In this document: piece by piece, positions 34,465 to 42,976 of the stretch
Numbering within the stretch: position 1 is the first letter of the stretch
Layout: each line of letters begins with the position of its first letter
NCBI RefSeq assembly: GCF_040529055.1
Contig: NZ_CP132342.1
Coordinates: 4,834,001-4,898,000, forward strand
Direction: 5' to 3'
Length of the DNA: 64,000 nucleotides
Source: Xanthomonas sontii
Lineage (GTDB): Bacteria; Pseudomonadota; Gammaproteobacteria; Xanthomonadales; Xanthomonadaceae
The notes under the pieces: generated by a model
Databases searched by the model: none
The model's input: only the letters and a program-made list of their open reading frames with translations
What the model was told of the DNA's origin: nothing
Position numbers and translations under genes: made by a program

Positions 34465-35463
34465 ATGCGTATCGGCCCCTACACGATCGAACCGAAGGTG
34501 ATCCTGGCACCGATGGCCGGGGTCACCGACAAGCCGTTCCGGCTGCTGTGCAAGCGGCTGGGCGCGGGCCTGGCCGTGTCGGAAATGACCATCTCCGATC
34601 CGCGCTTCTGGCAGACCCGCAAGTCGCTGCAGCGCATGGACCACGCCGGCGAGCCGGACCCGGTGAGCGTACAGATCGCCGGCACCGAACCCCAGCAACT
34701 GGCCGAGGCCGCGCGCTACAACGCCGACCACGGCGCGCAACTGATCGACATCAACATGGGTTGCCCGGCGAAGAAGGTGTGCAACGCCTGGGCCGGCTCG
34801 GCGCTGATGCGCGACGAGGCGCTGGTGGCGCGCATCCTCAGTGCAGTGGTGAAGGCCTCGCCGGTGCCGGTGACGCTGAAGATCCGCACCGGTTGGGACT
34901 GCGACCACCGCAACGGCCCGGTCATCGCGCGCATCGCCGAGGACTGCGGCATCGCCGCGCTGGCAGTGCACGGGCGCACCCGCGACCAGCATTACAGCGG
35001 CCAAGCCGAGTACGCGACCATCGCCCAGATCAAGGCGATGCTGCGCATTCCGGTGATCGCCAACGGCGACATCGATTCGCCGCAGAAGGCGGCGCAGGTG
35101 CTGGCCGCGACCGGCGCCGATGCGGTGATGGTCGGGCGTGCGGCGCAGGGCCGGCCGTGGATCTTCGGCGAGATCGCGCACTACCTGGCCACCGGCGAAC
35201 TGCGGCCGGCGCCGTCGCTGACCTTCGTCCGCGACACCCTGCTCGGCCACCTGCAGGCGCTGCACGCGTTCTACGGCGAGGTGCAGGGCGTGCGCATCGC
35301 GCGCAAGCACCTGGGCTGGTATGCCAAGGATCAACCCGAGAACGCCGCGTTCCGCGCCGTGGTCAACCGCGCCGAGAGCGCGCAGGCACAGCTGGCGCTG
35401 ACCGCCGAGTACTTCGATGCGCTGATCGCCGGGGTGCCGCCGGCCTTGTCCGCCGCCGCCTGA
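34465..35463 (+). CDS. dusB: tRNA-dihydrouridine synthase B
   Basis: An FMN enzyme that reduces a uridine in the tRNA D-loop. The 332-residue protein has the N-terminal ILAPMAGVTDKPFR, the catalytic Cys in DINMGCPAKKV (about residue 101) and VHGRTRDQHYSG and GRAAQGRPWIF for phosphate and FMN binding. The MGCPAKKV and GRAAQGRPWIF forms point to DusB rather than DusA or DusC. In enterics dusB precedes fis; here a methyltransferase follows and no fis is seen. Confidence 0.9.
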   Translation: MRIGPYTIEPKVILAPMAGVTDKPFRLLCKRLGAGLAVSEMTISDPRFWQTRKSLQRMDHAGEPDPVSVQIAGTEPQQLAEAARYNADHGAQLIDINMGCPAKKVCNAWAGSALMRDEALVARILSAVVKASPVPVTLKIRTGWDCDHRNGPVIARIAEDCGIAALAVHGRTRDQHYSGQAEYATIAQIKAMLRIPVIANGDIDSPQKAAQVLAATGADAVMVGRAAQGRPWIFGEIAHYLATGELRPAPSLTFVRDTLLGHLQALHAFYGEVQGVRIARKHLGWYAKDQPENAAFRAVVNRAESAQAQLALTAEYFDALIAGVPPALSAAA

Positions 35464-35489
35464 CGTCTTCTTCTCCCTGGAGCATCGCC

Positions 35490-36317
35490 ATGCGCTCGTC
35501 TCCCGAAACCCCGACCTATCTGCACGGCTATTCCGACACCGAACAGGCACGCCTGTTGAAACAGGCGCGGCTGCTGGAAGCCACCCTGTTCAACCAGATC
35601 GACTACACCGGCGCGCGGCGCCTGCTGGAAGTGGGCAGCGGCGTCGGCGCCCAGACCGAAGTCTTGCTGCGGCGTTTCCCGGAGCTGCACGTCACCGGCA
35701 TCGACCTGAGCGAGGCGCAACTGCAGGCCGCGCGCGACAACCTGCAGCGCATGCCCTGGTGCCAGGACCGCTACACGCTGCAGCAGGCCGACGCCGGCGA
35801 CCTGCCGTTCCAGCCGCGCAGCTTCGATGCGGCGTTCCTGTGCTGGGTGCTGGAACACGTGCCGTCGCCGGCGCGGGTGCTCAGCGAAGTGCGGCGGGTG
35901 CTGGCACCGGGGTCGCCGGTGTACGTGACCGAGGTGATGAACGCCTCGTTCCTGCTGCATCCGTACTCGCCGAACGTATGGCGCTACTGGATGGCGTTCA
36001 ACGACTTCCAGTACGACCATGGCGGCGACCCGTTCGTCGGCGCCAAGCTCGGCAACCTGCTGCTGGCCGGCGGCTATCGCGACGTCAGCACCGAGATCAA
36101 GACGCTGCACCTGGACAACCGCGAGCCGGCGCGGCGCAAGACCATGATCGGGTTCTGGGAAGAGTTGCTGCTGTCGGCGGCCGAACGGCTGCTGCAGGCC
36201 GGCGCGGTGGATGAGGAAACCGTGGCCGGCATGCGCCGGGAAATGGCCCAGGTGCAGAGCGACCCGGACGCGGTGTTCTTCTATTCGTTCGTGCAGGCGC
36301 ACGCGACGGTGTATTGA
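35490..36317 (+). CDS. class I SAM-dependent methyltransferase
   Basis: A 275-residue methyltransferase with a Rossmann SAM site LLEVGSGVGAQTEVLL (about residues 45-60), an acidic residue in GIDLSEAQL, and the motif IV-like FDAAFLCWVLEHVPSP (about 110-125), typical of the methyltransferase-11 group. Substrate unknown. It starts 26 nt after dusB with CTGGAG upstream. Its 3' end abuts a remnant of a convergent hydrolase gene. Confidence 0.85.
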   Translation: MRSSPETPTYLHGYSDTEQARLLKQARLLEATLFNQIDYTGARRLLEVGSGVGAQTEVLLRRFPELHVTGIDLSEAQLQAARDNLQRMPWCQDRYTLQQADAGDLPFQPRSFDAAFLCWVLEHVPSPARVLSEVRRVLAPGSPVYVTEVMNASFLLHPYSPNVWRYWMAFNDFQYDHGGDPFVGAKLGNLLLAGGYRDVSTEIKTLHLDNREPARRKTMIGFWEELLLSAAERLLQAGAVDEETVAGMRREMAQVQSDPDAVFFYSFVQAHATVY

Positions 36318-36510
36318 GCCGTGTTCGCGGCGACGCTGCCGCATCGACCGGCTCGGGCGCGGCCGGTTCGACCCAGATCCGCCGCCACACCCACGCCAGC
36401 GCTGCGCCGCTCTGCCCGCGCGCCACCGGCGCCCGGTAAGCCGCCTGCAGCTGCCTCGGCGCGATCGCCTCGCAGCCATCGCCGCACTGCCGCGCCACCG
36501 CGAAGTTGGA
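36318..36510 (-). pseudogene. remnant of the C-terminal part of the DUF457-type hydrolase gene
   Basis: The minus strand encodes NFAVARQCGDGCEAIAPRQL and then a segment very like the last 60 or so residues of the intact hydrolase at 38059-39132 (AAYRAPVARGQ is identical in both). The rest of the gene is missing. It marks the left edge of a tandem duplication and runs up to the end of the methyltransferase gene. Confidence 0.8.
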
Positions 36511-36635
36511 GTTGTCGCGCAAAGCCACTGTGCTGGCGATGCGGAGTTGGCTCGGCCAGCTCCAGAAGCCCGGATCAACCATGCGCCTGCACACCGGAAC
36601 AGTAGCGACACGGCCACATCCCCTGTTTGGTGAAA

Positions 36636-36657
36636 AGGCGTCCCGTCAGGAACGCCT
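36636..36657 (-). terminator. intrinsic terminator of secreted paralogue A
   Basis: On the minus strand AGGCGTTCC pairs with GGGACGCCT (one T-G pair) over a TGAC loop, then TTTTC. It lies 43 nt after the stop of the gene at 36701. Confidence 0.7.
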
Positions 36658-36700
36658 CCCTTCATCCGCACCGCCTGAAGCAGGCTTAGGGGGAACGCTA

Positions 36701-37384
36701 TTAGTAAGCGTAGAGCGGGAAATATCCTTGTGAAGCGAGCGCATGAAAGGCTGCGCGGGAGGTGGAAGCGCCCATTTCGCCGTCATGAAACACGAAGTAA
36801 CCCACTGCATCGCACGCTGCGACAATCGCCCAGCCCTTTTTCGGGTCCAGAGACGCAGCGTATTTCGATGCGGTGTCGACCGCAAATTTGGACCAGTAAC
36901 GCGCGGAGTGTCTGATCACGCTCAGCCCGCCCAGAACCAGCGCGCCATTCTTCGACGTTGGATCGAGCCGCGCAATGCCTTCCCGTTCCAATTCCTCGAA
37001 TTGCACCGCCGCCGCATCCAGGCCCTCGGCGTTCTGCACGATCTGATCCATTCGCACGATGAACGAGAACTCGTAGGCACTGAGCTGTTGGCGTAGCCCG
37101 GCCAGGTTTTCGGTCATCGGCCGGAGCGGATCGATGGCATCCAGCATGGGCTGCCGCGTGGCAATGAAGCGCTCCAGCGGCATCCCTGGGTTGTAGCCGC
37201 ACTTCTCGACCAGGACGGCGAGAATCTCGTCGGGTGAGGCTTTGGCATCCATCAAGCAGCCGAGGTACATGTTGTGCCGGATGCCCGCCTGGTCGATCGG
37301 GTTCTCGGCCGCCAGCACGGGGGCGGTACCGAAGGCACTGCCGACCAGGAGCGCGGCGGTTGCGACAAGAAGCTTTTTGTTCAT
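36701..37384 (-). CDS. secreted protein of unknown function, paralogue A
   Basis: A 227-residue protein with a signal peptide (MNKKLLVATAALL..., cut after VLAAE) and two cysteines early in the mature part (YLGCLMD, EKCGY). It is about 70% identical by eye to the product at 39303 up to residue 165 or so, sharing long runs such as RPMTENLAGLRQQLSAYE and EELEREGIARLDP. After YWSK the two differ, this one ending GYFPLYAY. I recognise no domain. It is the surviving gene of the degraded left copy of a duplicated cassette and has its own terminator. Confidence 0.75.
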   Translation of the reverse strand: MNKKLLVATAALLVGSAFGTAPVLAAENPIDQAGIRHNMYLGCLMDAKASPDEILAVLVEKCGYNPGMPLERFIATRQPMLDAIDPLRPMTENLAGLRQQLSAYEFSFIVRMDQIVQNAEGLDAAAVQFEELEREGIARLDPTSKNGALVLGGLSVIRHSARYWSKFAVDTASKYAASLDPKKGWAIVAACDAVGYFVFHDGEMGASTSRAAFHALASQGYFPLYAY

Positions 37385-37755
37385 CAACGTTCTCATGAAA
37401 TGGATGGAGGGTGGCCAAGATCTCCCGACGTTCCTGCGGAGGACCCAGGCGAGGCGACCACACCGCATCGGCACACGGCGCGATGCGACGGTTTCAGGCT
37501 AGGCAGATCTGCGGCGACGCACGAGGACGAAACCGGGTCGCGACGGGAACGAACCGGGTCGAATTGGCGAATCGATGGCACCGTCACCGCATCGCGCAAA
37601 CGTAGCCCTGGCTGCCGGCGGACATTCCATGATCGAAGAATCAATGCCTTGCGCCGATTCGTTCCCGATCCATCGCCGCGGATGCGCTGGAATCGCGGCG
37701 TCGCTGCAACGCGGCTGTTGCGCGCCTTGTGGTTAGGAAGCTCACCCACTCACCA
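37385..37755. other. duplicated non-coding spacer, left copy
   Basis: This stretch is alignable along most of its length with 39960-40321. Shared blocks include GCATCGGCACAC, TTCAGGCTAGGCAG (CCAGGCTAGGCAG on the right) and GGAACGAACCGGGTCG, ending with CGCGGATGCGCTGG. It presumably holds divergent promoters; no gene is seen. Confidence 0.7.
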
Positions 37756-38040
37756 GCGTCGCGTCGTCCATGCCGCGCTGGCCGCACCGCGGCCGCCGGC
37801 GCGCATTCCGTCGTCGCGGCCCTTCGAGCTTGCCGTTAGCCGCCCACGGGCACGACACCGCACCTACCGTCGGACTGCCGCCTGCAGCAGGATCACAAGC
37901 CGCAGGTGGTGACGAAGTTCGATTTCAACCGGGAATCACCGCGGCAGGTGATGGTCACGTGCGGGGCAGCCGGGCACGAGAAGTATGCGCCTAAGTTCTG
38001 GCAGCCAATGCCGCTTCGTGCGACTTGGCGCCGGCAATGA
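37756..38040 (+). pseudogene. broken copy of the small secreted protein gene at 40322
   Basis: The start codon is lost and an insert of about 30 nt lies in the signal-peptide region. The LPLAAHGHDT segment is then separated by a frameshift from KPQVVTKFDFN and RQVMVTCG. Matching residues in the intact gene are LPLIAHGHDT, EPEVVVKFDF and RQTMDKCG. Similarity ends about 20 nt before the next hydrolase stop, so the 3' half was lost at the duplication junction. Confidence 0.8.
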
Positions 38041-38058
38041 AGGCGCATCGCGCCGCGC

Positions 38059-39132
38059 TCAACGCGCCGCGGTAGGCACCTGAGCGCCGACCGGCGCGGG
38101 CGATGCCGGTTCGGTCCAGATCCGTTGCCACATCCGCGCCAACGCCGCACCAATCTGCCCACGTGCCACCGGCGCCCGGTACGCGGCCTGCAGCTGCCGC
38201 GGCGGTATCGCCGCCCAGCCGTCGCCCTGCTGTCGCGCCACCGCGAAGTTGAAGTTGTAGTCCGGCTCCAGGCCCATGCGCAGGTCGCTGAGCACCAGTT
38301 CGCCGTCCTTGACCTGCGCGCGCATGAAGCCGCGGTTGAACCACGTCAGGCGCTGCACCGCCGGCAGGTCGCGCACCTGCGCCAGCGCCTGGGTGTTGGA
38401 AGGATAGCCCTGGAAGCGCATCGGCCCGTGGTCGGCGACCAGCGAGCGCTCGCCGATCACGTAGCCGCTCGGGGTCATCGCCACCACCCGCCACAGCAGC
38501 GTGTTGAACGGCATCGGCACCGAGAAGCGCGGCGCCTGCGCCAGGCCCATCGCCGCCAGCGCGCGGTCGGCCTCGCGGTCGACCAGTTGCTTGGCCTGCA
38601 GCGACCAGCCCAGGTAGACACTGCTCAACAGCAGTCCGACCAGCAACGCCTGCTGCGCCACGCGCCGCGCGCGGGCGAACCAGGCGATGGCGCAGGCCAG
38701 CAGCAGCCACAGCGTGTAGACGGGATCGATGATGAACACGCTCGACCACATCGTCGGCGATGGCCGCAGCGGCCACCACAGCTGCGTGCCGTAGACGGTG
38801 AACGCATCCAGCAGCGGGTGGGTGATCAGCGCCAGCTGGATCGCCCAGAACCAGCGGTGTGGCGCTTCGGCCACGCGTCCATGGCCGAAGCGCCGGAACA
38901 GCCACCAGATCAGCCAGCCGAGCAACGGCAGCACGAACAGCGAATGGCTGACGCTGCGATGCACCGTCATCAGCGTCACCGGATCGCGGGTCAGCGGCAG
39001 CAGGATCAGCGCATCGAGATCCGGCAGGGTGCCGAGCGCGGCGCCGGCAAGCAGTGCCGCGCGCCGATGTGCGGCCGGGGCGATGGCGGCGGCAATGGCG
39101 CCGCCGAGCACGATCTGGGTGAGGGAATCCAT
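38059..39132 (-). CDS. DUF457/YdjM-type inner-membrane metal-dependent hydrolase
   Basis: A 357-residue protein with about five membrane helices in the N-terminal half. The motifs MDSLTQIVLG, LGTLPDLDAL, VHRSVSHSL and ITHPLLDAF supply the His/Asp metal ligands of the LexA-regulated membrane hydrolase family (DUF457). The C-terminal 150 residues are outside the membrane. The reaction is unknown. A TAGCAT hexamer sits 6 nt before the ATG. A remnant of a second copy lies at 36318-36510. Confidence 0.85.
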   Translation of the reverse strand: MDSLTQIVLGGAIAAAIAPAAHRRAALLAGAALGTLPDLDALILLPLTRDPVTLMTVHRSVSHSLFVLPLLGWLIWWLFRRFGHGRVAEAPHRWFWAIQLALITHPLLDAFTVYGTQLWWPLRPSPTMWSSVFIIDPVYTLWLLLACAIAWFARARRVAQQALLVGLLLSSVYLGWSLQAKQLVDREADRALAAMGLAQAPRFSVPMPFNTLLWRVVAMTPSGYVIGERSLVADHGPMRFQGYPSNTQALAQVRDLPAVQRLTWFNRGFMRAQVKDGELVLSDLRMGLEPDYNFNFAVARQQGDGWAAIPPRQLQAAYRAPVARGQIGAALARMWQRIWTEPASPAPVGAQVPTAAR

Positions 39133-39138
39133 CGGCCG

Positions 39139-39144
39139 ATGCTA
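39139..39144 (-). promoter_or_regulatory. candidate -10 of the DUF457 hydrolase gene, leaderless layout
   Basis: TAGCAT, then CGGCCG, then ATG on the minus strand. The layout is the same as at ubiH. Confidence 0.4.
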
Positions 39145-39245
39145 GCAGCGATGCGGCGATCGAGGCACAGCGGTAGCCGTGGCGGGCGTGCTGCGCCTTG
39201 ACGAGCGGATGGGCGAACACGCTCCACTACATGCCAAATAGAACA

Positions 39246-39273
39246 GGCAAGGCGCCCGCTGGGACGCCCTGCC
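39246..39273 (-). terminator. terminator hairpin of secreted paralogue B
   Basis: On the minus strand GGCAGGGCGTCC pairs with a nearly complementary GGGCGCCTTGCC, followed by a T-containing stretch. It lies 29 nt after the stop of the gene at 39303. Confidence 0.6.
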
Positions 39274-39302
39274 CTTCTTCATGCGCTGTTTGAATCAGCC
39301 GC

Positions 39303-39959
39303 TCACTTGAACCATCCGTGGACAACATTGGAGACGGTTGCCGCCACGCCGATGTTGCTTGAGAGCGCATAGCCGACCACGTCCGAGCCGATGGTGGCAA
39401 ACCACTTCCAGAAGCCCTTCTTCGAGGTAGCTCCGCCAGCGGTGGACTCCCCATGCTCGGCGGCATACTTGGACCAGTACTGCGTGGAGTGCCTGGCCAC
39501 GCTAAGCGCGCCCAGGACAAGCGCGCCATTCTTCGACTTGGGGTCGAGCCGCGCAATGCCTTCCCGCTCCAGTTCCTCGAACTGCAACGCCGCCGCGTCG
39601 AAGTCCTCGGCGTTCTGCACGATCTGGTCCATCCGCTCGATGAACGAGTATTCGTAGGCGCTGAGCTGCTGGCGCAGCCCGGCCAGGTTCTCGGTCATCG
39701 GCCGGGTCGGATCGACGCCATCGACGATGGGCTGCTGCGTGGCGACGAAGCGTTCCAGCGGCACGCCGGGGGCATAGCCGCACTTCTTGACCAGCAGGGT
39801 CAGCGCGTCTTCGGCCGTGGCATTCAGGTCCATCAGGCAGCCCAAGTACATGTTGTGCTGGATGCCAGCCTGGTCGACCGGGTTTTCGGCCGCCAGCGCA
39901 GGGGCGCCGACGACACTGCCCACCAGCAGAGCGGTTGCGACAAGGAACTTCTTCTTCAT
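39303..39959 (-). CDS. secreted protein of unknown function, paralogue B
   Basis: A 218-residue protein with a signal peptide (MKKKFLVATALLVGSVVG, cut after ALAAE). The mature N-terminal part matches paralogue A closely, including both cysteines (YLGCLMD, KKCGY). The C-terminus differs: a Gly/Ser-rich linker, then an aromatic and Gly-containing segment (KGFWKWFATIGSDVVGY) and a hydrophobic end. No domain is recognised. It lies upstream of the membrane hydrolase and divergent from a small secreted protein, in the intact right copy of the cassette. Confidence 0.75.
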   Translation of the reverse strand: MKKKFLVATALLVGSVVGAPALAAENPVDQAGIQHNMYLGCLMDLNATAEDALTLLVKKCGYAPGVPLERFVATQQPIVDGVDPTRPMTENLAGLRQQLSAYEYSFIERMDQIVQNAEDFDAAALQFEELEREGIARLDPKSKNGALVLGALSVARHSTQYWSKYAAEHGESTAGGATSKKGFWKWFATIGSDVVGYALSSNIGVAATVSNVVHGWFK

Positions 39960-40321
39960 GAGCGTTCTCTCGCTATATGGAAGGGATTGGAGATGGCTGG
40001 GGTGCGTGGATCGCCCCCGGGGGATGGCCACCGCCGCATCGGCACACGCTGCGATCCGGCGATTCCAGGCTAGGCAGCGCGTCGGCGTGGCACGAGGGCG
40101 AAGCCGGGCCGCCCACGGAACGAACCGGGTCGGATTGGCGACGCCGTGCCAGGCGGAGCGACTGCACGGTGGCGCGCCTCGCGCCTGCGGCACGGATGCC
40201 ACTGCCGAAAAATCAAGGCCTTAGGCGGATTTGTTCCCGGTCTATACCCGCGGATGCGCTGGCATCCGCGCCGCCGCCATTCGTAGGCTGCAGTCTCTTC
40301 TCTGCGCGTTGCGAGGTTCCG
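39960..40321. other. divergent spacer of the intact cassette
   Basis: This 362-nt region lies between paralogue B and the small secreted protein and is homologous to 37385-37755. It must hold two outward promoters. No RNA gene or reading frame with support was found. Confidence 0.6.
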
Positions 40322-40708
40322 ATGCCTGCCTGCCGTTCCGTCTTCCATGCCGCCCTTGCCGCGGCCCTGCTGACCTTGCCGCTGATCGCCCACGGCCACG
40401 ACACCCTGCCGCCGGACTGGTGCCTGGAGGAGAGCCAGGAACCGGAGGTGGTGGTGAAATTCGATTTCGACGGCGAGCAGTTGCGGCAGACGATGGACAA
40501 GTGCGGCGTGGTCGATAGCCACGAGCCGTACACCAATACGCTGAACACCATTGCAGCCTATTGCGAGGTGGTGGCGCCGTCGCGCTCGGCCAAGCCCATC
40601 GTGCTCGGCCCGACGACCTTCCTGGCACGCGACCACCACAGCGCCTACCGCATGGAGCAAGGCTTGAAGGGCGCCTGCGTGGTCTGCCCGGCCAAGCGCG
40701 GGCGCTGA
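40322..40708 (+). CDS. small secreted cysteine-containing protein
   Basis: A 128-residue protein with a signal peptide (cut after AHG, about residue 25). The mature part contains four cysteines (PDWCLEE, MDKCGVVD, AAYCEVV, ACVVC), a spacing suited to two disulfides in the periplasm or outside the cell. It is acidic near the start and basic at the end (CPAKRGR). No family is recognised. GAGGTT lies before the ATG. It is divergent from paralogue B, and a truncated, frameshifted copy stands at 37756-38040. Confidence 0.7.
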   Translation: MPACRSVFHAALAAALLTLPLIAHGHDTLPPDWCLEESQEPEVVVKFDFDGEQLRQTMDKCGVVDSHEPYTNTLNTIAAYCEVVAPSRSAKPIVLGPTTFLARDHHSAYRMEQGLKGACVVCPAKRGR

Positions 40709-40777
40709 CGCACCATGCAGGCGCGCTCGCCGGTTAGCGCAGCCGACGATCGCCGGCAGGAGAAGTGCCGGGCTTGC

Positions 40778-42976
40778 TCAGCCGAGCGCGTCCCGGCGGG
40801 TGTAGGCCAGCACCGTGTCGATCCTCGACTGCAGGGCGGCGCGCGCCTCCGCCGACAGCTCTCCGCAGTGCGCGAGCACGAAATAGGCCGAGCGCAGCAC
40901 GTCCCGCCAGCGCGGGTTGCTAGGCAATTTGGAGACCGCCAGGTAGCGCTCCATCGCCCGCGCACGCAGGCGGCCGTCGTCGATGTTCACGCGCCAGATG
41001 CGGCTGCGCTCGGCCAACTCCAGGCGTCCGGTCGCGGTGGCGCGCTCCCAGGTGTCGATGACCGCCAGCATCAGGTCGACCAGCGCACGCCGGAAGGCAT
41101 CGCGCAACGCAGGCGCGGCGGCCTCCGCTGGCGTGTGCTCGGCCTGCGCGGTGTCCGCCACCGCGCCACGGTCGCGTTCCTGCAGGCCGAGGACGACCAG
41201 GCCATCGCCACCGCGCCAGGGCGTGAAGGTCACGGCGAGCGGCGTGCCATGCCGTGCGACGATCTCCAGGCGCTGCGCGGCGCTGTCCTCCATCCGCTCC
41301 AGCGCCGCCTGCAACGCCGGGCGGTCGCCCTTGGCAACGCAGGCGAACACCGGCTGCCCGACCGGTTCGGCGTCGTCCGCGCCGCCGAGCAGCAGGCGGC
41401 CGGCACGATTGGTGGCCAGGACCTGGCCTTCGGCATCGAGCAGGCACAGCGCGTCCTCGCGGCTGTCGAGCAGGGTCTGCAGCAGGCTGCGATCCTCGGC
41501 CAGCGCGTCCGCCTCTCGCCGATAGCGGGCCAGTTGCTCCTCGTGGCGGACCTGCCGTGCGGCTTGCAGCAAACGTTCGCGCTGGCGGCGACGCTGCAGC
41601 CACATCCAGAGGCCGAGCGCGGCGGCGACGCCGGACACCAATGCCAGCCACAGCAGCAACGTGCGTTGCCGCAGCTGGACCTGGCGCAGGCGGTTCTCGC
41701 TTTGCAGGGCATCGATGGTGCGCTGCTTTTCGGCGGTGTCGAAGCGGATCCGCAGCCAGTCCAACTGGCGATCGTGCTGCGCGCGTACCAGCGCCGCGGC
41801 CTCCGCATTCGCGCGCCGCAGCGTGGCGATGGCCGCCGCCGTCTCGCCACTGCTTTCCTGCAGCCGCGCCAACTCCTCCAGCAACGGCACCCGCACCGGA
41901 TCGCCGCCGGCGGCCGCTGCCAGCGCCGCGCGCAGGCGGGCCGCGGCGGCGGCCGCGTTGCCTTCGAGGCGGGCGGTCCGCGCCAGCTGCAATTGCAGCG
42001 CGGACGGCAGCGGCAGCGCCCATGCCTCGGCGAGCGCCAGCGCACTGGAACTCCAGCGCTGCGCCTGCGCGACGTCGCCGAGCGCCAATGCCGCGCGGAT
42101 CAGGCCATCGTGCACACGCAGTTCGTACACGCGGCGGCCCTGCGCCCGGTACACGGCAAGCGCCTCCTGCAGCCAGGCCAGCGCCTGCGGCGTGTCGCCG
42201 CTGTCAAGCGCCAGCTCGGCCATGGTTTCCTGCACGTGCGCGGCCTCGATGGCGTCGCCCTGCGCGCGGTTGGCGGCAAGCGCATCGCGGTAGTAACGCA
42301 TCGCGGTGTCGGACTCGCGCAGTTCGCGATACACGTCGGCGATATTGGTCAGCACGGACGCAGAGACCGCGCCGCGCGCGCGCTGGATGTCCAGGCTCAG
42401 CGTCAGGTTGCGCAGGGCGCCGCGAAAATCCCCGAGCCGGCGCAGCGCCGCACCGACGTTGTTCAGATCGCGCGCCTCGCCCATGCGGTCGTGCAGCGAG
42501 CGGGACAGCGTGGCCGCACACTCGAAGCGCGCCAGCGCCTGCGGCAGGCGTTCGCGGCGGAAATCGAGAATGCCGCGGCGGCGGGTGAGCTCGTAGCGCA
42601 AGCGCGCGCCGCCGGCATCGCCGAGGTTGGCCTGCGCGCAATCCAGCGCCTGTTCGGCGGCGTCGAAGCGGCCGCCATCGAGTTGCTGCTTGGCAAGTGC
42701 GAACAATGCCTCGACCCGCGCATCGCCCGCCGAGTGCGGCGTCGACACGCCCGCCTGCTGCACGCACAGCAGCGGATCGGGAAGCGGACGCGGCGCCGCA
42801 GGCTCCGCGCAGCCATAGATCGTGTTCTGCGCAATCGCGGCCGCGCTCGCCGCAAGCAGGACGCCCAGGCACGCCCATCGCAGGCATGTCCGCGGCCGCG
42901 TGCCAGGCGCGGTGACGTTCGCCTGGACGGAATCGCCAGAAACGCCGGACCCGACCAAGCCGAACCATGTCCCCAT
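40778..42976 (-). CDS. TPR-repeat membrane protein with PAS domain, possible sensor
   Basis: A 732-residue protein. A signal-like helix (about residues 30-49) leads to a periplasmic TPR region (about 85-390: NNVGAALRRLGDFRGALRN, TNIADVYRELRESDTAMRYY, AELALDSGDTPQALAWLQEAL). A membrane helix lies at about 439-462, followed by a short coiled coil and a PAS-like domain (about 500-610, DALCLLDAEGQVLATNRAGR). The last 90 residues (LAERSRIWRVNIDDGRLRARAME) form a domain I do not recognise. No kinase, GGDEF or HD-GYP motif is present. The ATG at 42976 is chosen because it lies close to the signal segment. Confidence 0.75.
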   Translation of the reverse strand: MGTWFGLVGSGVSGDSVQANVTAPGTRPRTCLRWACLGVLLAASAAAIAQNTIYGCAEPAAPRPLPDPLLCVQQAGVSTPHSAGDARVEALFALAKQQLDGGRFDAAEQALDCAQANLGDAGGARLRYELTRRRGILDFRRERLPQALARFECAATLSRSLHDRMGEARDLNNVGAALRRLGDFRGALRNLTLSLDIQRARGAVSASVLTNIADVYRELRESDTAMRYYRDALAANRAQGDAIEAAHVQETMAELALDSGDTPQALAWLQEALAVYRAQGRRVYELRVHDGLIRAALALGDVAQAQRWSSSALALAEAWALPLPSALQLQLARTARLEGNAAAAAARLRAALAAAAGGDPVRVPLLEELARLQESSGETAAAIATLRRANAEAAALVRAQHDRQLDWLRIRFDTAEKQRTIDALQSENRLRQVQLRQRTLLLWLALVSGVAAALGLWMWLQRRRQRERLLQAARQVRHEEQLARYRREADALAEDRSLLQTLLDSREDALCLLDAEGQVLATNRAGRLLLGGADDAEPVGQPVFACVAKGDRPALQAALERMEDSAAQRLEIVARHGTPLAVTFTPWRGGDGLVVLGLQERDRGAVADTAQAEHTPAEAAAPALRDAFRRALVDLMLAVIDTWERATATGRLELAERSRIWRVNIDDGRLRARAMERYLAVSKLPSNPRWRDVLRSAYFVLAHCGELSAEARAALQSRIDTVLAYTRRDALG

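Noticed and set aside
36097..36594. 165-codon minus-strand frame taken as an intact gene
   Set aside because: Only its middle matches the C-terminal part of the hydrolase at 38059. The upstream portion is unrelated, and the frame runs into the methyltransferase gene, so it is treated as a remnant.
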